64,000 bases of DNA, from assembly GCA_026874595.1 (NCBI GenBank), contig CM049314.1:55783812-55847811 (forward strand), given 5' to 3'. The DNA is from Sipunculus nudus (lineage: Eukaryota > Annelida > Sipuncula > Golfingiida > Sipunculidae). The notes beneath the pieces were generated by a model that was given only the letters and a program-made list of their open reading frames with translations, was not told the DNA's origin and did no database searches. The position numbers and the translations under genes are program-made. Within the stretch, counting starts at the first letter, position 1; each line of letters begins with the position of its first letter. This document shows positions 11,276-23,392 of the stretch, piece by piece.

Positions 11276-11990
11276 AATTTGTATTTGAAAGAAACCTCAT
11301 TTTACATTGGATCTGATATTTTTATACTAGGTATCGGCTGCTTTTCCTACTGAATATACCCCCCTTAAATCATAACTCTTCATGGTAATTCGGTAATCAT
11401 TGATTTGCAAGAGTATCAACAGCTACTTTTTTTTACTACGTGAATAAACGAAAATAAAGATAAATGTCAGCTGATTGAAATATTCACAACGCATAATTTA
11501 CGTGTTTAAATTGCCAGTGAATATAAATTCTTTTAATAAGTTTGTACAACGTTTTCCCCACCTATAAAAGTAAAGTGTCTTTCAAAACCATCTGACAACC
11601 ATTAAGCATTGCTCACCAAACGTTGCCTGGATGTTGTGAAAACATTTTAGTGAAACTAGACGAAGGGAAAATTATTACATTAAATAACATTATGTAATAT
11701 TTGAATAGGAAAAATATGACGATATATATTATTCTAAACAAAAATTAAAGAAAACTTTCACGTGATATTTATGTTTCCATATGACATTGGGAAAATGTTT
11801 CTGTAAGGTAAAATACTAAACGTTTTTCACAAAACGTCTATACACCATCCGCCGCTTCCCTTTTACAGCCTGTTCATTTTGCTACAACGTTGTGACACTG
11901 TAATGTTGTAGCATAACTTTCTGTCAACTTTATCATGAAAGTTGCGGAAACGTTATGTGTTAGCTGGGCAAATATTATCATAAATACTAT
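11276..11990 (+). repeat. degenerate edge of the 235-bp satellite
   Basis: Weak copies of the same words continue, for example AACGTTGCCTGGATG near 11,620 and AACGTTATGTGTTAGCTGG near 11,949, without regular spacing. Confidence 0.4.
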
Positions 11991-13463
11991 TTGTGTGTAT
12001 ATGTTTGTATGTTTGTTTTATGTACGTTATCTTTCCCATGCATCTTGATCTTAGAGCAATGTATATTACATATGACTGGATGCCTCGATCTATTACCGGT
12101 TCAATTTAGGAATAATGATTATATGTAAGAAAGATAACTAAAATTGCAGTGTTACTGTTAGCGAAGTATTCACATGTTTTGCATTGGACGACAGAGTTAG
12201 GTGTTACAGAAGATACATAGACCTATCCCGTTGTTTGAAAAAGATCGGTCAAACACATTCTTTTGAAAAATTATCCTTTTAAATTTTTCATTCTAAATTC
12301 TAAGCTTAAGTTGTAAGCCGTAAGGGCACATGCCGTTCTGATGAGTACGATTAATCAGGGGTGTTCTATTTCGCTTATACAATCATCGTTTTAATTTTTT
12401 ATTTACCTGTGCAAAAATGATTATGTAAGGTACTTCGATCTTTACGGCCGTCCTATGTCCAGTGGTGGGCATTACACCCTTGTCTGATTTACAAAGCACT
12501 GACCTCGTGCCAAACCCATAATTCCCACCGGCACGCAGCCGTTCCTGTGATGTACTAGAAGGTGCTGCCACCTGACGTATAATCCTAAAACTATAATTGC
12601 GTGATTTATTATATTCCCTTCCAGTAGATGGCGTCAGTAAGGGGGTCTTAAATATGCTGTAAGACTAAATTATTACCAGAAACTGTTCAATGCTCCCTAG
12701 TGGAAAGGAATGTTGACGTTGAGAGCTTGTGGACAAAAATCCATTAATTCATTGGCCCAGGGTATTACAGGAAAGTTCAAAATGAACTGTTACCGCTACT
12801 GGGCCATCCGATAAATGATTATATGGTAAACACTTATATTTAAACATTCCGTTCGGCATTCAAAAAAGTTACATTGTTTAAATAAGCTGATTACCAAGAG
12901 CACATTTTCATCATCTGAACTAATAACTGAATGTCCCACAGGTGTGTTTTACAACCATTTCTATTGCACTCAATATTTAGAGTAGAAGTTTAGGCTCTGC
13001 GATAATATCTGTGGCAGTTTGAGATCGCTTATATACCACCAACGTTACTGGTACCTCGATCCGGAATAATTTAAGGATCTGAAACTTGAACGCAGCCGAG
13101 AGAAATATATGCCATGGTTCATCAACTTGTTGGCTGCATAACAGGTCAGCTCTTCCTGTTAGAGCAAAGGCGGCTTCATTAAGGTGGAAGTTGTGCCCGT
13201 TCTCCGCTTCCGGAACATCACATTTAAAGTTCTCTTAATGCAAGTAAATGACTGCCTTAGCTCGCCATGGTAAAGAAACCTGAGAATAAGTATTATGGTA
13301 ATCCAGATAACCACCAACATGTAATTGGCTGTAAATTTGATGTTACCCTTGCCTTCATAAAAGTTCACCAAAAACCTTTGATAATTGGTCAGATTACAAA
13401 TCAACCATCAAATTAACGGCGATAAAAACATAATGCTTCATTGTGGAGGTGTAAACATTACTC
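11991..13463. other. unassigned DNA
   Basis: No recognised gene or repeat. An 81-codon minus-strand frame (13,159-13,404) has one hydrophobic, membrane-like segment but no family I can name. Confidence 0.4.
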
Positions 13464-13468
13464 ATACT

Positions 13469-13680
13469 CAGAAGCGGATCCAGGGAGGGGTCCAGGGGAT
13501 CCGGACCCCCCCCCCCTTTTTTTCATCCGCTGCAAGCTTTTTGTAAGGGTTTCAGACAAAATGTTGCGGCCTGGACCAACCCCCCCCCCCCCTTTCCGGA
13601 CCTGGTGATCTTTTTTTTATGGTTTTTCATTAGTCCTCATTGGTTGAACCCCCCCTTCCTAAATGCTTGATCCGCCCCTG
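13469..13680 (+). mobile_element. MITE with GCGGATCCAGG-type termini, copy 1
   Basis: The left end CAGAAGCGGATCCAGG and right end TGATCCGCCCCTG are inverted terminal repeats. Both sides are flanked by ATACT (13,464-13,468 and 13,681-13,685), a possible 5-bp target duplication. Inside are two poly-C runs, GGTTTCAGACAAAATGTT and TTTTTCATTAGTCCTC. Other copies lie at 21,260, 23,958, 29,297 (partial) and 54,964. Confidence 0.75.
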
Positions 13681-13730
13681 ATACTGTACTGAAGTTAGAT
13701 AGCAGTCATTCAATTTTCACCTAACTTTGA

Positions 13731-14070
13731 ACCGGCTTCTGTGGCTAAGGGGTAGAGCACAGACAGGAGATCGTGAGTCCGAATCTCAGCCGAGGCGGCG
13801 AGATTTTCGATTGTCGGCCCCTACCCAGGTTGAGCGCTCTGCAGGCTTAATGGAAATACCGCGCCAAACGGGATTGTTTCACTCACAAACGAGCGCGCCT
13901 TTCGGGGGTTCCTCGGTGGTATGACACAGTCAATGGGGACGATTACGCACCCAGGGCCCGCGGGGCAGTAATCACCGGGCCTGGTGGACGCCAGGATATA
14001 AAATGAGAGGAAGCGTGTGATACTGCCCTGTCACGTAATCCGAAACCGAATGGAATTCTGCAGATGTACA
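13731..14070 (+). mobile_element. tRNA-derived SINE, copy 1
   Basis: The head is tRNA-like: box A TGGCTAAGGGG (13,742) and box B GTGAGTCCGAATCTC (13,773). A ~270-bp body follows, ending CCCTGTCACGTAATCCG...TTCTGCAGATGTACAT. The whole length aligns with the copy at 54,184. The anticodon arm is degenerate, so this is a SINE head and not a tRNA gene. Confidence 0.85.
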
Positions 14071-14395
14071 TTACGTAGATAAGTTCGCATAAAAAATAGA
14101 AGCGGTTACCTCCAACAAAAATATATTAAAAAAAACTTTGAACATGGATTCATGAGATCACTCGTCTCGTTGATGTGTAGTTTTGAGTTTGTTGTAAAAT
14201 TAAGCGCTACGTGGCAGTCTACAATCATGACCGGACCAACAAAATAGCAAAATCCTGCTATAAAATAATATATTTTTATTCCCTCTTCCATCCCTTACTT
14301 TCCAATATGGCCATGCACCCTTTTCCATTTCTGGTAGCGGTGTTTTTTTTAGTTGGGGCCAAGCACTTGTACCTGTCTGTATCTATATGTACACA
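14071..14395. other. unassigned DNA
   Basis: Nothing recognised. Confidence 0.4.
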
Positions 14396-14515
14396 ATGCA
14401 GAGTACCTCAACCTGGACCTGTACCTGGCTGTTATGAGTAGGAAGTACCCGGTACCTCTACCTGGAATTAAAGTAGCTGTACCTGGTTTTAGGTACTCCA
14501 GGTACATGTAAGATA
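14396..14515. repeat. degenerate GTACCT minisatellite, left block
   Basis: Words CCTGTACCTGG, GGTACCTCTACCTGG and TACTCCAGGTAC recur in both orientations. A matching block lies at 14,935-15,065. Confidence 0.6.
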
Positions 14516-14934
14516 CTGGAAATGGACACCAGACTTGGGTTACCGGTAATCACATGTACAAGGCTGTCACTCCGGCAGGGCAGTTACCTAAACAAGGCAG
14601 GGTTATTGCCAAGTCTTCATCCTTGCAGCCTTTGAAGCTGGGTTTATTGTTACTAAAAGAGTCATAAAATTCATGATAATTGTGTATATGAATGGAAGTA
14701 TTGATTTCTGTATAAATAGCCTTGTGAAATATATATCAACTTTATACCGGTATATTTATCACTTTTACTTAAGGCAGTCCTGTATATTTGCTAGGCCTGT
14801 ATTTTTCCTTAAGACATATGCAGTGATCATTTAATAATATATTCTGCAATTCTACTACAACTTATTTTCACATATCTACATGAAATGTATCGGTTATCAT
14901 CAGTTCAAAGGTCTTTGAAATTAACCTGTACCTG
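14516..14934. other. spacer between the two GTACCT blocks
   Basis: About 420 bp of AT-rich DNA without recognised features. Confidence 0.4.
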
Positions 14935-15065
14935 TAACTCTACCTGTACCTAGGTACTTTCTAAAGGACGTGGATCTAGGTACTCTATAAAAAAATGCTG
15001 TATCTGTACCTGGACCTGTACCTGACGTTTCACAAGTACCTGTATCTGGGTACTGTCTCATGTTC
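14935..15065. repeat. degenerate GTACCT minisatellite, right block
   Basis: CCTGTACCTGTAACTCTACC, CCTAGGTACT and GGACCTGTACCTGACG words. It resembles the left block, so the pair may be the subterminal repeats of one element. Confidence 0.55.
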
Positions 15066-15430
15066 CTGGCCCCTATGCACCCTGGCTTCATTAGCCAGCT
15101 ATTTCTGTCTATTATTGTGATAATAACTATACAGGTTTGTAAGTAAGTGTGATTTCATGACTTTATAGTTTGTCGTATTTCTACTATGGTTTTATCAAGC
15201 TACTTGTCCTAATTTCAGTGTTGGTTCAGAATAAATAAATTTAAATTGATGGCTTCACTAAAAGGCTATCAAAAAGTTTGTCTGATTTATAATAAAAAAT
15301 CTTCTCACAATTTTGATCTAAAAAAATGATTACAGCAGTGTTAAGACCGGAAACTACAGCCTGTTTATTCAAATAAGCAGAGGCGAGAAGTGTTTGTTTT
15401 TTTCCCATATAACTGTATATGTAAGAAATG

Positions 15431-15435
<5 letters not shown>
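15066..15435. other. unassigned DNA
   Basis: Nothing recognised. Confidence 0.4.

Positions 15436-15487
<52 letters not shown>
15436..15487. repeat. (TA)n microsatellite
   Basis: About 52 bases of alternating TA. Confidence 0.95.
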
Positions 15488-15490
<3 letters not shown>

Positions 15491-16205
15491 CCAATAGACT
15501 AATATATATATAAGCACCGTATGTCATGGATCACTTATTCCGATGACGATAACGGCGGAGTTAGTACTAAAAGTATACTATATATGAGTCAGCGATGACG
15601 CATCAAGATTAGGTCCCCGGTCTGTGAAACGCAAAAATATTGCGGCTCTAATTCCATCAATACGTCCAGCACGCTTTACCTACGAAAAGATTTTAAATCG
15701 TAATTATCTCACTTATGTAGTATGTGTAATTTCAGCTTTGTATTTTTCTCTAATATTTTAACTTTATTTTTACATAATTATGTTAGTCTAATTTTTCTGT
15801 GACAAGGTTAGTGTAGATCAACAAACTTTTTCGTAATATGTTTATCTAGGACAGGTGCATATATGTCGGTGTGAATCACCGGTGTACCAAATGCTCTGTA
15901 AGCTCGCTGACCCCGTATATGGTGATACCAATAGTGGCGTGTTCATAGAAAGTATAAACAACGTAGTGACGTCCCTGATATCAGCTGACATTCCTTACTG
16001 TTTATTACGCTTGATCGATCAATGATAAACTATCCTCTCACCAAGGCCTTGTTTACACATTACTAGTATTAGGCCAATAAACCTGCACGCTTTAAGGTGC
16101 TTGAGCACCTCGAGTTGAGAATAGGGAACGGGACTTCGTCCACACTAGGTTTAAACGCACCCACTATATATATCCAACTTTGGTTCAATCGGTATACATG
16201 GTTTG
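15488..16205. other. unassigned DNA
   Basis: Somewhat higher GC than its surroundings in places; no gene or repeat recognised. Confidence 0.4.
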
Positions 16206-16211
16206 TTGCCT

Positions 16212-16561
16212 TCGCCAGGAGGGTATGTCTTCATCTCGTTCGTGTGTGTGTTTGTGTGTTTGTGAGTTTTTTCACAACATAACTCACCCAGTCTAGAACG
16301 AAATCTCTTGAATTTGCAGGGCATTTAGGGAAATAGCCAATAAAATAATCGATTAGATTTTCGTGTGGATACGGCACATTATCTGGATTATGGAACGTCT
16401 TCAAGAATATTTACAAATGTTAAGTCACACATGCCCAAATGAACCTGGGATTCTGGGGAATATCGGCACAATAAATGAATGCAAGCACGGCTTAGCTAAC
16501 ACCCCGCAATAGGGACACCCACATGGCAGAAGGTTGCATTCCTTAGAATGCAGATTTCTAG
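16212..16561 (+). repeat. dispersed CCGCC/GGCGG repeat, copy A
   Basis: Starts CGCCAGGAGGGTATG, followed by a GTGTGTTTGTG tract, ACTCACCCAG, and GATTAGATTTTCGTGTGGAT. Ends ACATGGCAGAAGGTTGCATT, then CCTTAGAATGCAGATTTCT. Related copies are at 42,495 (-), 44,211 (+), 51,695 (-), 61,060 (+) and 61,465 (-). Class unknown; non-coding. Confidence 0.7.
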
Positions 16562-17049
16562 TATGGAAGCATTCCATGACTACGTACGGTAAAAATTTCC
16601 GATTATTAGAAGAATCTATTTTTCATGTAGTTTAATATATCTTTTCTTATGCGATATAAAGCTTTGTTTCGTGCCTATTTTGTACTAATATGGCCTATTT
16701 AATTAGGCTAGAACATATCGTGGACTATTTGAGAGTAGAAGGACAGGGGGAAATAAAAAGAAAAATCTCCAACAATAGCGTCGGAGTGTCTCTACATATC
16801 ATCCTATGTCTCTACATAGGGCCGCACTTTAAAGCTGTGTTTGAGGTCGAGGATGCAAATATTTTCATATTTTTTACAACTCGTCATAGATAAGTTTGTT
16901 TACATTCTATAACAATATTTGACAGATACGAGAAAATTTCCGGTTTAACTCAGCTTTTTGGAAGACCCCCCGACCTGCATGTTTGATCTGTTGGAGAATT
17001 ATATTTCTGGGATGTAACATACTATATTTACAAAAAGCTAATGGTGTGT
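16562..17049. other. unassigned DNA
   Basis: A 67-codon open frame at 16,690 has no recognisable domain. Nothing else seen. Confidence 0.4.
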
Positions 17050-20000
17050 ACCCATAATTTCAACATGTGATCTGTGACATCCGGGTTTAAGTGTGTACGG
17101 AGAATTGCAGCCCGGTGAGCGGTTTAGACAAACTTGGGGAAGTAAACCTGTCAAGATTCAATACATAAGGGCGCTGGGATTCGACACGAAACCATTTCGT
17201 TGACCGAGTCCATACGAGAATCTACAGTATTCCGAGGACTGAGTCTATAGTATTCCGAGGACCGAGTCCAGGCGAGAATCTATAGTATTCCGAGGACCGA
17301 GTCCAGGCGAGGATCTAAAGTATTCAGAGGACCGAGTCAAGATGAGAATCTATAGTACGTGGACCGAGTCCAGGCGAGAATTTATGGTATTCCGAGGACC
17401 GAGTCCAGGCGAGAATCTATAATATTCCGAGGACCAAGTCCAGAGGAGAATCTATAGTTCCGAGGACGATTCCCGGCGAGAATCAATAGTATTCCGAGGA
17501 CCGGAATCCGGCGAGAATCTATAGTTTTCCGAGGACCGAGTCTAGGCGAGGATCTAAAGTATTCAGAGGACCGAGTCCAGGCGAGAATCTATAGTATTCC
17601 GAGGACCGAGTCCAGGCGAGAATCTACAGTATTCCGTGGACGAGTCCAAGCGAGAACCTACAGTATTTTGAGGACGGAGTCCAGGCGAGAATTTATAGTA
17701 TTCCGAGAACCGAGTCCAGAGGAGAGTCTATAGTATTCCGAGGCCCGAGTCCAGGTGAGAATCTATAGTATTCCGAGGACGATTCCCGGCGAGAATCAAT
17801 AGTATTCCGAGGACCGGAATCCGGCGAGAATCTATAGTTTTCCGAGGACCGAGTCTAGGCGAGGATCTAAAGTATTCAGAGGACCGAGTCCAGGCGAGAA
17901 TCTATAGTATTCCGAGGACCGAGTCCAGGCGAGAATCTACAGTATTCCGTGGACGAGTCCAAGCGAGGATCTAAAGTATTCAGAGGACCGAGTCAAGATG
18001 AGAATCTATAGTACGTGGACCGAGTCCAGGCGAGAATTTATGGTATTCCGAGGACCGAGTCCAGACGAGAATCTATAATATTCCGAGGACCGAGTCCAGA
18101 CGAGAATCTATAGTTCCGAGGACTGAGTCCAGGCGAGAATCTACAGTTTTCCGTGGACGAGTCCAAGCGAGAACCTACAGTATTTTGAGTCCAGGCGAGA
18201 ATTTATAGTATTCGAAAACCGAGTCCAGAGGAGAATCTATAGTTTTCCGAGGCCCGAGTCCAGGTGAGAATCTATAGTATTCCGAGGACGATTCCCGGCG
18301 GGAATCAATAGTATTCCGAGGACCGGAATCCGGCGAGAATCTATAGTTTTCCGAGTACCGAGTCCAGGCGAGAATCTATAGTATTCCGAGGACCGAGGAC
18401 CGGCGAGAATCTATAGTATGACGAGTACCGAGTCCAGGCGAGAATCTGTAGGATTCAAAGACCCGAGTCTCGAGTTCAGGCGAGAATCTATATTTTTCGG
18501 AGGACCTAGTCCAGGCGAGAATCCACTGTATTCCGAGAACCGAGTCCTGGCGAGAATCAATAGTATTCCGAGGACTGAGTTCCGGTGAGAATCTATAATA
18601 TTCCGAGGACCGAGTCCAGGCGAGAATCTATAGTATTCCGAGGACCGAGTCCCGGCGAGAATCTATAGCATTCGAAGACCGAATCTCGAGTCCAGGCGAG
18701 AATCTATAGTTTTCCGAGGACCTAGTCCAGGCGAGAATCTATAGCATTCCTAGGACCGAGTCCAGGCGAGAATCCATAGTATTTTAAGGACTGAGCCCAG
18801 GCGAGAATCTATAGTATTCCGAGGACCGGGTAAAGGAGAGAATCTATAGTATGACGAGGATCGAGTCCAGGCGAGAATCTATAGTATTACGAGGATCGAG
18901 TCTAGGCGAGAATCTATAATATTACGAGGACTGAATCCAGGAGAACACCTATAGTATTACGAGGACCGAGTCCAGGGAAATATATAGAATTCCGAAGACC
19001 GAGTCCCGGCGAGAATCTTTAGCATTCGAAGACCGATTCTCGAGTCCAGGCGAGAATCTATAGTTTTCCGAGGACCTAGTCCAGGCGAGAATCTATAGTA
19101 TTCCGAGGAACGAGTCCAGGAGAGAATCTATAGTATGACGAGGATCGAGTCCAGGCGAGAATCTATAGTATTACGAGGAACGAGTCCAGGCGAGAATCTA
19201 TAGTATTTTAAGGACTGAGCCTAGGCGAGAAGCTATAGTATTCCGAGGACCGGGTACAGGAGAGAATCTATAGTATGACGAGGATCGAGTCCAGGCGAGA
19301 ATCTATAGTATTACGAGGATCGAGTCTAGGCGAGAATCTATAATATTACGAGGACCGAATCCATGAGAACACCTATAGTATTACGAGGACCAAGTCCAGG
19401 GAAATATATAGAATTCCGAAGACCGAGTCCAGGCGAGAATCTATAATATTATGAGGACCGAGTCCAGCAAAGAATCTATAGTATCACGAGGACCGAGTCC
19501 AGACGCGTATCTTTAGTATTACGAGGACCGAGTCAAGGCGAGAATCTAAAGTGTTACGAGGACCGAGTCCCGGCGAGAATCTATAATATTATGAGGACCG
19601 AGTCCAGCAAAGAATCTATAGTATCACGAGGACCGAGTCCAGACGCGTATCTTTAGTATTACGAGGACCGAGTCAAGGCGAGAATCTAAAGTGTTACGAG
19701 GACCGAGTCCCGGCGAGAATCTATAGCATTCGAAGACCGAATCTCGAGTCCAGGCGAGAATCTATAGTTTTCCGAGGACCTAGTCCAGGCGAGAATCTAT
19801 AGTATTCCGAGGACCGGGTACAGGAGAGAATCTATAGTATGACGAGGACCGAGTCTAGGCGAGAATCTATAATATTATGAGGACCGAATCCAGGAGAAAA
19901 CCTATAGTATTACGAGGACCGAGTCCAGGGAAATATATATTATTCCGAAGACCGAGTCCAGGCGAGAATCTATAATATTACAAGGACCGAGTCCAGCAAA

Positions 20001-20150
20001 GAATCTATAGTATCACGAGGACCGAGTCCAGACGCGTATCTTTAGAACTACGAGGACCGACTCCAGGCGAGAATCTATATAGTGGTACGAGGACCGAGTC
20101 CAGGCGAGAAACTAGCTATTTGTGGGGAGAGGGTCGGGGCAAGAGGATGT
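17050..20150 (+). mobile_element. dispersed element carrying the expanded 35-bp array
   Basis: The left flank (17,050-17,199, with CATAATTTCAACATGTGAT and GAGCGGTTTAGACAAACTTG) and the right flank (20,104-20,150, GCGAGAAACTAGCTATTTG then a GGAGAGGGTCGGGGCAAG stretch) both have relatives at 54,933-55,312. There they enclose about one monomer. The satellite is therefore best read as an expansion inside a dispersed element of unknown class. Confidence 0.6.
17200..20112 (+). repeat. 35-bp satellite array, about 83 monomers
   Basis: The monomer reads CGAGAATCTATAGTATTCCG followed by AGGACCGAGTCCAGG (35 bp). Variants include CAATAG for TATAG, TTACG for TTCCG and AGGATCTAAAGTATTCAGAG. Variants recur as sets. 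GATTCCCGGCG recurs at 17,468, 17,781 and 18,290. CAGCAAAGAATC recurs at 19,465 and 19,605 (exactly four monomers apart) and again at 19,994. TATGACGAGGATCG recurs at 19,134 and 19,274 (four monomers apart). This shows nested multi-monomer duplications. Monomers touch one another, so this is not a CRISPR. Confidence 0.97.
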
Positions 20151-20465
20151 ATTTCGGCAAAGTGTATAGCTTGATAACGGATAACTTTTCTCGAACACAC
20201 CCAAATCCTTAAATTATTGTTACCTATCACACAGGCAGGAAGCAGTAGAGGGAAATATTCTTGTGTCAATATAACTAGACATAAATACATTTCCGAAAGA
20301 ACTGAGCCGAATTGCATGGATATGAAATATTCGGACCATGTCGTATTCAATGGCATTTATTGTATTGTGGTCTTCATAGAAATGCAAGATTGCATGGAGC
20401 ATGTATTCTTTTTATTATTCATTTGGAAATTTATATATATATATATATACCTATATATATATATA
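20151..20465. other. unassigned DNA with a short TA tract
   Basis: Nothing recognised apart from TA-rich sequence from about 20,430, which supplies the target site of the next element. Confidence 0.5.
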
Positions 20466-20483
20466 TATTATACCAGACATGGG

Positions 20484-20645
20484 GTATTCGTATTTAGTAT
20501 TTGTATTCATTGTATTCGAATACAGGTATTTCCAGTATTTGTATTCGTATTCGAATACATTTGTAAAATGTACAAAAGTATTTGTATTCGTATTAAAAAA
20601 AATGCAGAAGTATTCATATTCATGATTACTTTTCACGAATACATG
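20484..20645. repeat. left subterminal GTATTCG repeats of the hAT-like element
   Basis: Multiple GTATTTGTATTCG and palindromic TATTCGAATAC words. Clustered subterminal motifs are where hAT transposases usually bind. Confidence 0.75.
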
Positions 20646-21259
20646 AAGTATACATTAATGTTGTTTACTTTTTGTCTTTATCCATTTGGAAAAATGAGCC
20701 GCCATTTCAGTAGTGACTTATTTGGACCCGCTTAAAACATGCACACTAACAATCTTATTTACACACTTTGACATGTTTTACTTTATTCATATTAAATTAA
20801 TATTAATGCGTTTATTCTGTCATGTGTATGTACAAGACATTGCAAGATAACACATCTTGTTAAACATATCTACTGAAGCTTGAAGTGTGGTTACTGTTCA
20901 CCCTAAAGTCTGAGCCAGTCTGAGGAATTCACGCATTAACTAAACAAGCAGTTCAGGCTTGTACTGAGTAACTCTGGCTGTGGATTCTATGCAACTTACT
21001 AGCCATAGACCTAGGCCCAGACAAATAAAGACTATATCAGTTGTTCTGTTAATTGTGAAAATGTGTATCTTTCTGAACAAAAAACATGCCCATACACATA
21101 TATGTATACTGTACTGTAGTTTGACAGTTTTTTTATTGTCCTAGTTCTATAGTTATATTATTATAACAAGTTAATAAATTATAAATCTAGTGTGTAGATT
21201 TAATATAAGAGCAAATATCCCTGAGCTAGTTCTGGTCCAGTGATTGCCTGGGTGTCATC

Positions 21260-21448
21260 CAGGGGTGGATCCAGGATTTAGAAAAAGGAGCGGCCCAATC
21301 CAGGAAAGCTTATGGGAAAACCTATTATAAAGGTCCATAGGTGCGAAAGGGGGGGGGGGGGGGTCCAGGCCGCAAAAATTGGTCTGAAACCCTTAAAAAA
21401 AGGTTACGTTGTTTGGAACCCCTGGACCCTCCCCTGGATCCGCTTCTG
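21260..21448 (-). mobile_element. MITE with GCGGATCCAGG-type termini, copy 2 (nested)
   Basis: CAGGGGTGGATCCAGG at the left and GGATCCGCTTCTG at the right. The central poly-G and GGTCTGAAACCCTT match copy 1 in reverse. It lies inside the hAT-like element, so it inserted later or travelled with it. Confidence 0.75.
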
Positions 21449-21639
21449 TTGTCTTTGTTAGAGTCAGCATGCTGCAACCATCAGTGGTAGTCAGTGTTAG
21501 TTAATTATTAGTGTAAACAGAGACTAACACAAACAACCAGTTAATAAGTTAATTAGCCACACAGAGGTTTCCTACACAGAGGTTTCATATAACAGTTTTA
21601 ACGGCTGCACAAACTAGTTTTCATAAACATTTGCAATAT

Positions 21640-22123
21640 TATACATAAATAATACACTTTATATTTCCGGCAAAATATATATTTGATATAAGTCACGCTC
21701 ATGATTGTATTGCGAAAAAGGCGAGTCTCTCTCTATCTCTCTCTCGTTTCATTTAAAATGATAGCTCAATCTGATATTAATTTCAATTACTATAATTCAA
21801 TGATTTATTAAAACAAATCTGTCTCATTTTATATAATTATGTATAATTAATCGCTCTCTCTTATTTGTCTTATTTTAAATGATACATCAACTTGAAACTT
21901 CATTAAACGTCCCCTCTTTCTCTCTCTCTCTATCTTTTGTTTCAGTGACAAGCATTACTCAAACTGATATTTATTTCAATTACTAAAATTTAATGATTTA
22001 TTTAAATAAGTTTGTCTCATTTGATACTATTATATATAATTACTTAATCTCTCTCTTGTTGTTTTTATTTTAAATGATCAATACATCTGAAACTTAATCA
22101 ATCGTCCCAATTTTCTCTCTTTT

Positions 22124-22166
<43 letters not shown>

Positions 22167-22170
22167 TCAT
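21640..22170. repeat. TC-rich internal repeat, ~193-bp unit twice
   Basis: CTGATATTAATTTCAATTAC at 21,771 and CTGATATTTATTTCAATTAC at 21,964 begin two similar units, each with CTCTCTCT tracts and AATGATTTATT. A long (TC)n follows at 22,124-22,163. Confidence 0.65.
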
Positions 22171-22272
22171 TTTCAATTTTCACTTAATCTTATATTTATA
22201 ATATAGGTACAATCGGTAACACTGTTTAAACGGCTGCAAAAATTACTCTTCATAAACATTTGCAATATTATA

Positions 22273-23392
22273 CAAAAACTAGCAAATACCCGTACTACGC
22301 ACGGTTTTGGGCGAGCATTTAGTTCTGATGTCAAATAGTTTGACAGAGTTGAATGTCTAGGTTGTACAATGTTATCGTCATAAGATCTCTTTGATTCCGA
22401 AATTTGGTATAAGTGATCTGTCTTTGAGTTGACCTTGTGTCGGAGTCTGGATGACTTGAACGAATACGTTTCTGTACGAATGGTGGAATGTCTTCGGACA
22501 AACCCTAAGCACATGTTTGTCTAAAATCACGGCAATCCGCGTGGTGTCAGAGGAGATACGGAAAATTACTCAAAACGCCTTACACTATTTATATAAAGAT
22601 CCATTCTATGCATGGAGTTATGCAAGAGATTGGCCGTAGAATTTTCGAAAAAGTTGATATGATAAATGAAATAATTTTTATATGAAAATATATTATGCTG
22701 AACATCGCCATTTAAAGTTGCCCTCCGAGCCTGTTAAACCGCTAGTAAAGGAATCTGTTTTATTGCATGGTAGTACAGAATAGCGCTGAGACGTGTTCTC
22801 GATATAATTGCATTCCCGTTATCACGCAAAAAAACTGAGCACTCATATGGTCGGACAATCCCGCTGGGCGAAAGTTCGTGGAAGCATTATATTATGTGGT
22901 AAATTTAAAGACCTTTCCTGTTTGAAAGCTGAGCCAATGTTTTCCAGTGAGACAGTGCAAGATTTTCATTCTTTAAAAGATCCCCCTTTTAAGCATTCTC
23001 CTCACGCGATATCCCCTTGTGCACAATAGCCCTTTTTGCTGCACGGAGGTTACCTTTTGAGAAGGGATCACCACTGGGGATTATTTCGGGCAGGTCACCG
23101 TGAAATGTAAGAAAACCCCAGATAGAGCCCCCGGAGTAAAACTCTGTCCCGCCATCACATACTCTATGGCCATTGTGATATTGGGCCCGAAGACACAAAG
23201 AAGAGAGGCGCCCGCGGGGGAGCAAATATTAAAATTATTAATTATGCACGTAATACGCAAATATTGCAAAATAAAAGTGGGTGGAATCTCTTCGGACAAA
23301 TCCGGAGCATATGTATGTCGAAAATCACGGGAATCTGAACGGTGGTATCAGAGGAGATACGGAAAATTACTAAAATCGCCTTACGCTATTAA
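22273..23392 (+). mobile_element. unclassified ~1.1-kb insertion inside the hAT-like element
   Basis: Begins AAACTAGCAAATACCCG, followed by TACTACGCACGG. Ends near TATTAATATATAGA. It interrupts a sequence whose uninterrupted relative lies at 21,625-21,710. TTATACAA occurs on both sides (about 22,267 and 23,400), a likely target duplication. Its ~90-bp end (CTTCGGACAAA...TCAGAGGAGATACGGAAAAT) occurs twice, near 22,494-22,592 and 23,292-23,392, so it is a tandem or composite insertion. Confidence 0.55.

Noticed and set aside
13159-13404. 81-codon minus-strand frame with a membrane-like segment
   Set aside because: One hydrophobic stretch is common by chance in AT-rich DNA; no family recognised and no clear splice context.
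13742-13800. tRNA gene
   Set aside because: Boxes A and B are present but the arms do not form a proper cloverleaf and a ~270-bp SINE body follows; a second full-length copy exists at 54,184.
17200-20112. CRISPR-like regular array
   Set aside because: The 35-bp units are contiguous with no unique spacers and no cas genes; the context is eukaryotic. It is a satellite.
20217-20735. 172-codon open frame
   Set aside because: Made mostly of TA tract and GTATTCG repeats (Tyr/Ile and Phe/Val runs); a by-product of simple sequence.
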